From contig NZ_RCIV01000001.1 in NCBI RefSeq assembly GCF_003666605.1, forward strand, positions 186,001 to 250,000: DNA of 64,000 nt. Direction: 5' to 3'. The position numbers and the translations under genes are program-made. This document shows positions 62,820 through 64,000 of the stretch, in pieces. Origin of the DNA: Propionibacterium australiense (GTDB lineage Bacteria > Actinomycetota > Actinomycetes > Propionibacteriales > Propionibacteriaceae). A model generated the notes under the pieces. The model was not told the origin of the DNA, made no database searches, and saw only the letters and a list, made by a program, of their open reading frames with translations. The first letter of the stretch is position 1. Each line of letters starts with the position of its first letter.

Positions 62820-64000
62820 ATGCCGAAGGACCAGCGCAGCAGGGCCGCTGCCGAGACCATTGCAGTCAGCGAACAGATGCTGGCTGGGCTCACCGATGTC
62901 CTCGGCGAGGACAAGACCCCCGAGCTCCCGCCCCTGCACCGGTTCCCCGAGACCAGTGCCGAACCGGCTCGCCGGCGCATCCGTGAGATCATCACCGGCC
63001 TGGCCGACGGCACCGACCCGTACGACGCGTCCTTCCGGCCGGTTCCGCCATCGGATCACCTGCCGCCCGCATATCTGCGGCAGGAGAAGGCATGCGCGCA
63101 GTTCGACGAGGACCTGCTCGACGCGCTCATCAGGGTCGCCGACGGCTCCGACGAGACGCCGGCACTCGACCCCGGCTGGTACACCATCGTCGTCGACATC
63201 CTGTCCCGCGGCTGCCACGAGCTGAGTTTCATCCACCTGGCCCGTATCGTGCGTGTCATCCTCCGGGGTGACCTGGTCAACCTGCCCCACGCGCTGGACA
63301 GGCTCGTGTCGTACCGTGTCCGGCACGAGGAGGTGAACAGCGAACCGAGGGTCCTCGACGACGCCCTGCACCGGTCCGGCTTCGACGAGGAGACGGTCAA
63401 CTCCTTCATCGCATCCCTGGCGATGCACTCCTGGCCGTGGGACCCGGCCGACCTGTGGCCCTGGCTCATCGAGCGCCCCGAGGTCCTCGAGACGTGGCTC
63501 ATCGGTGAGGGCATCGACTCGTGGCTGATGGTCCCCGAGAGGGCCCTGCACGTACTCACGTACTGCCCGCACGTCCCGAACCGGCTGCTGCCGCTCCTCG
63601 CCGAGAAGGCCACCGGGGACTCCCTGGTGCAGCGCCGCCTGGCCCGGCAGATCCTGGCCACCACCCCGGCGGCCCTGTACCTGGCCTGCGCCCAGCTGGG
63701 ACTGCGGACATCTGACAGACGGCTCGTCGCCGTGGACTGGCTGAGTTCGATGGGTGACCAGCGAGCCGTGCCGGTGCTGCGCGAGGCCCTCGACGAGGAA
63801 CGCAACCACTTCGTGCGCGCCGCCGAGATCAAGCTCCTGCAGGCCAGCGGCGAGGACATCGGCGCGTTCCTGTCACCGCGGGTCCTGACCGACGAGGCCA
63901 GGGAGGGGCTGCGGGGATCATGGCCGAAGCACCTCGACTGGCTCGACCCCGCCGCACTGCCGGCCGCCCGCTGGGCCGATGGCACAGTTGTCGAGCCGAA
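62820..64000 (+). CDS. Probable DUF4132-family protein, 3' end outside window
   Basis: An open frame of 393 codons running off the right edge. It starts MPKDQRSRAAAETIAVSEQM after AGGAG, with TAGCCT at 62780 as a possible -10. The middle has HEAT-like helices (SSMGDQRAVPVLREALDEER and FVRAAEIKLLQASGEDIGAF) and the visible end DWLDPAALPAARWADGTVVE resembles the region before the DUF4132 domain of large MolR-like proteins. Function is unknown; the family call rests on a short match. Confidence 0.6.
   Translation, partial: MPKDQRSRAAAETIAVSEQMLAGLTDVLGEDKTPELPPLHRFPETSAEPARRRIREIITGLADGTDPYDASFRPVPPSDHLPPAYLRQEKACAQFDEDLLDALIRVADGSDETPALDPGWYTIVVDILSRGCHELSFIHLARIVRVILRGDLVNLPHALDRLVSYRVRHEEVNSEPRVLDDALHRSGFDEETVNSFIASLAMHSWPWDPADLWPWLIERPEVLETWLIGEGIDSWLMVPERALHVLTYCPHVPNRLLPLLAEKATGDSLVQRRLARQILATTPAALYLACAQLGLRTSDRRLVAVDWLSSMGDQRAVPVLREALDEERNHFVRAAEIKLLQASGEDIGAFLSPRVLTDEAREGLRGSWPKHLDWLDPAALPAARWADGTVVEP

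Overview
The window is strongly GC-rich and reads as a high-GC actinobacterium, most likely a propionibacterial lineage. This is an inference from gene content and order: RbpA, WhiA, a fabG-inhA pair, OpcA with G6PDH, a mycothiol-type maleylpyruvate isomerase family protein, a SufRBDCSU-SufT operon, a PdxST/PdxR system, LpqY-SugABC-like sugar import, many leaderless promoters and a B12-riboswitch-controlled corrinoid importer. No rRNA or tRNA gene was recognised.

Layout. 1-1330 is an accessory edge: the leader-distal end of a CRISPR array (six good 36-bp repeats plus four decaying ones) followed by IS30-like and IS630-like transposase fragments. 1333-5475 is a minus-strand BtuFCD-type operon ending in a sucrase/ferredoxin-like gene, headed by a cobalamin riboswitch. 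5.8-11.3 kb holds a K+ channel, a TrmH-type methyltransferase, an SBF-like transporter and a lone ABC ATPase, separated by intergenic stretches rich in repeats, some with a 60-bp period that look like decayed CRISPR arrays. 11.4-17.7 kb carries fatty-acid synthesis (fabG-inhA), a divergent SDR, an RlmA-type rRNA methyltransferase, an FMN reductase and an ABC-F protein.

17.8-24.2 kb is the Suf Fe-S assembly operon (sufR-B-D-C-S-U-T) with a SufR-type promoter, an upstream DtxR/IdeR box and a remnant of a Rieske ferredoxin between sufD and sufC. 24.3-27.4 kb is vitamin B6 synthesis (pdxS-pdxT) with its divergent MocR-type regulator. 27.5-30.7 kb is the oxidative pentose phosphate set (zwf-opcA-pgl, the last with damaged catalytic motifs). 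30.8-40.0 kb is a long minus-strand housekeeping block: rbpA, secG, tpiA, pgk, gap, whiA, yvcK, rapZ, uvrC. 40.2-46.6 kb has a NarL-type two-component system, an ABC-2 exporter whose ATPase is frameshifted, and an intact NatAB-like exporter. 46.7-51.1 kb is an LpqY-SugABC-like importer.

51.8-53.3 kb is a small island bounded by about 83-bp inverted repeats that begin at the stop codons of two convergent genes; inside are a broken IS3 transposase, a truncated and nonsense-mutated M23 peptidase and a secreted-protein remnant. 53.3-62.0 kb contains uvrA, a mycothiol-linked gene pair, a MazF-type toxin with ribbon-helix-helix antitoxin and a palindromic operator, a TerC protein behind a probable yybP-ykoY manganese riboswitch, and uvrB. 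The window ends inside a probable DUF4132 protein. I found no complete undescribed system; the most unusual items are the 60-bp-period decayed arrays, the Rieske remnant, the inverted-repeat island and several enzymes lacking key residues.
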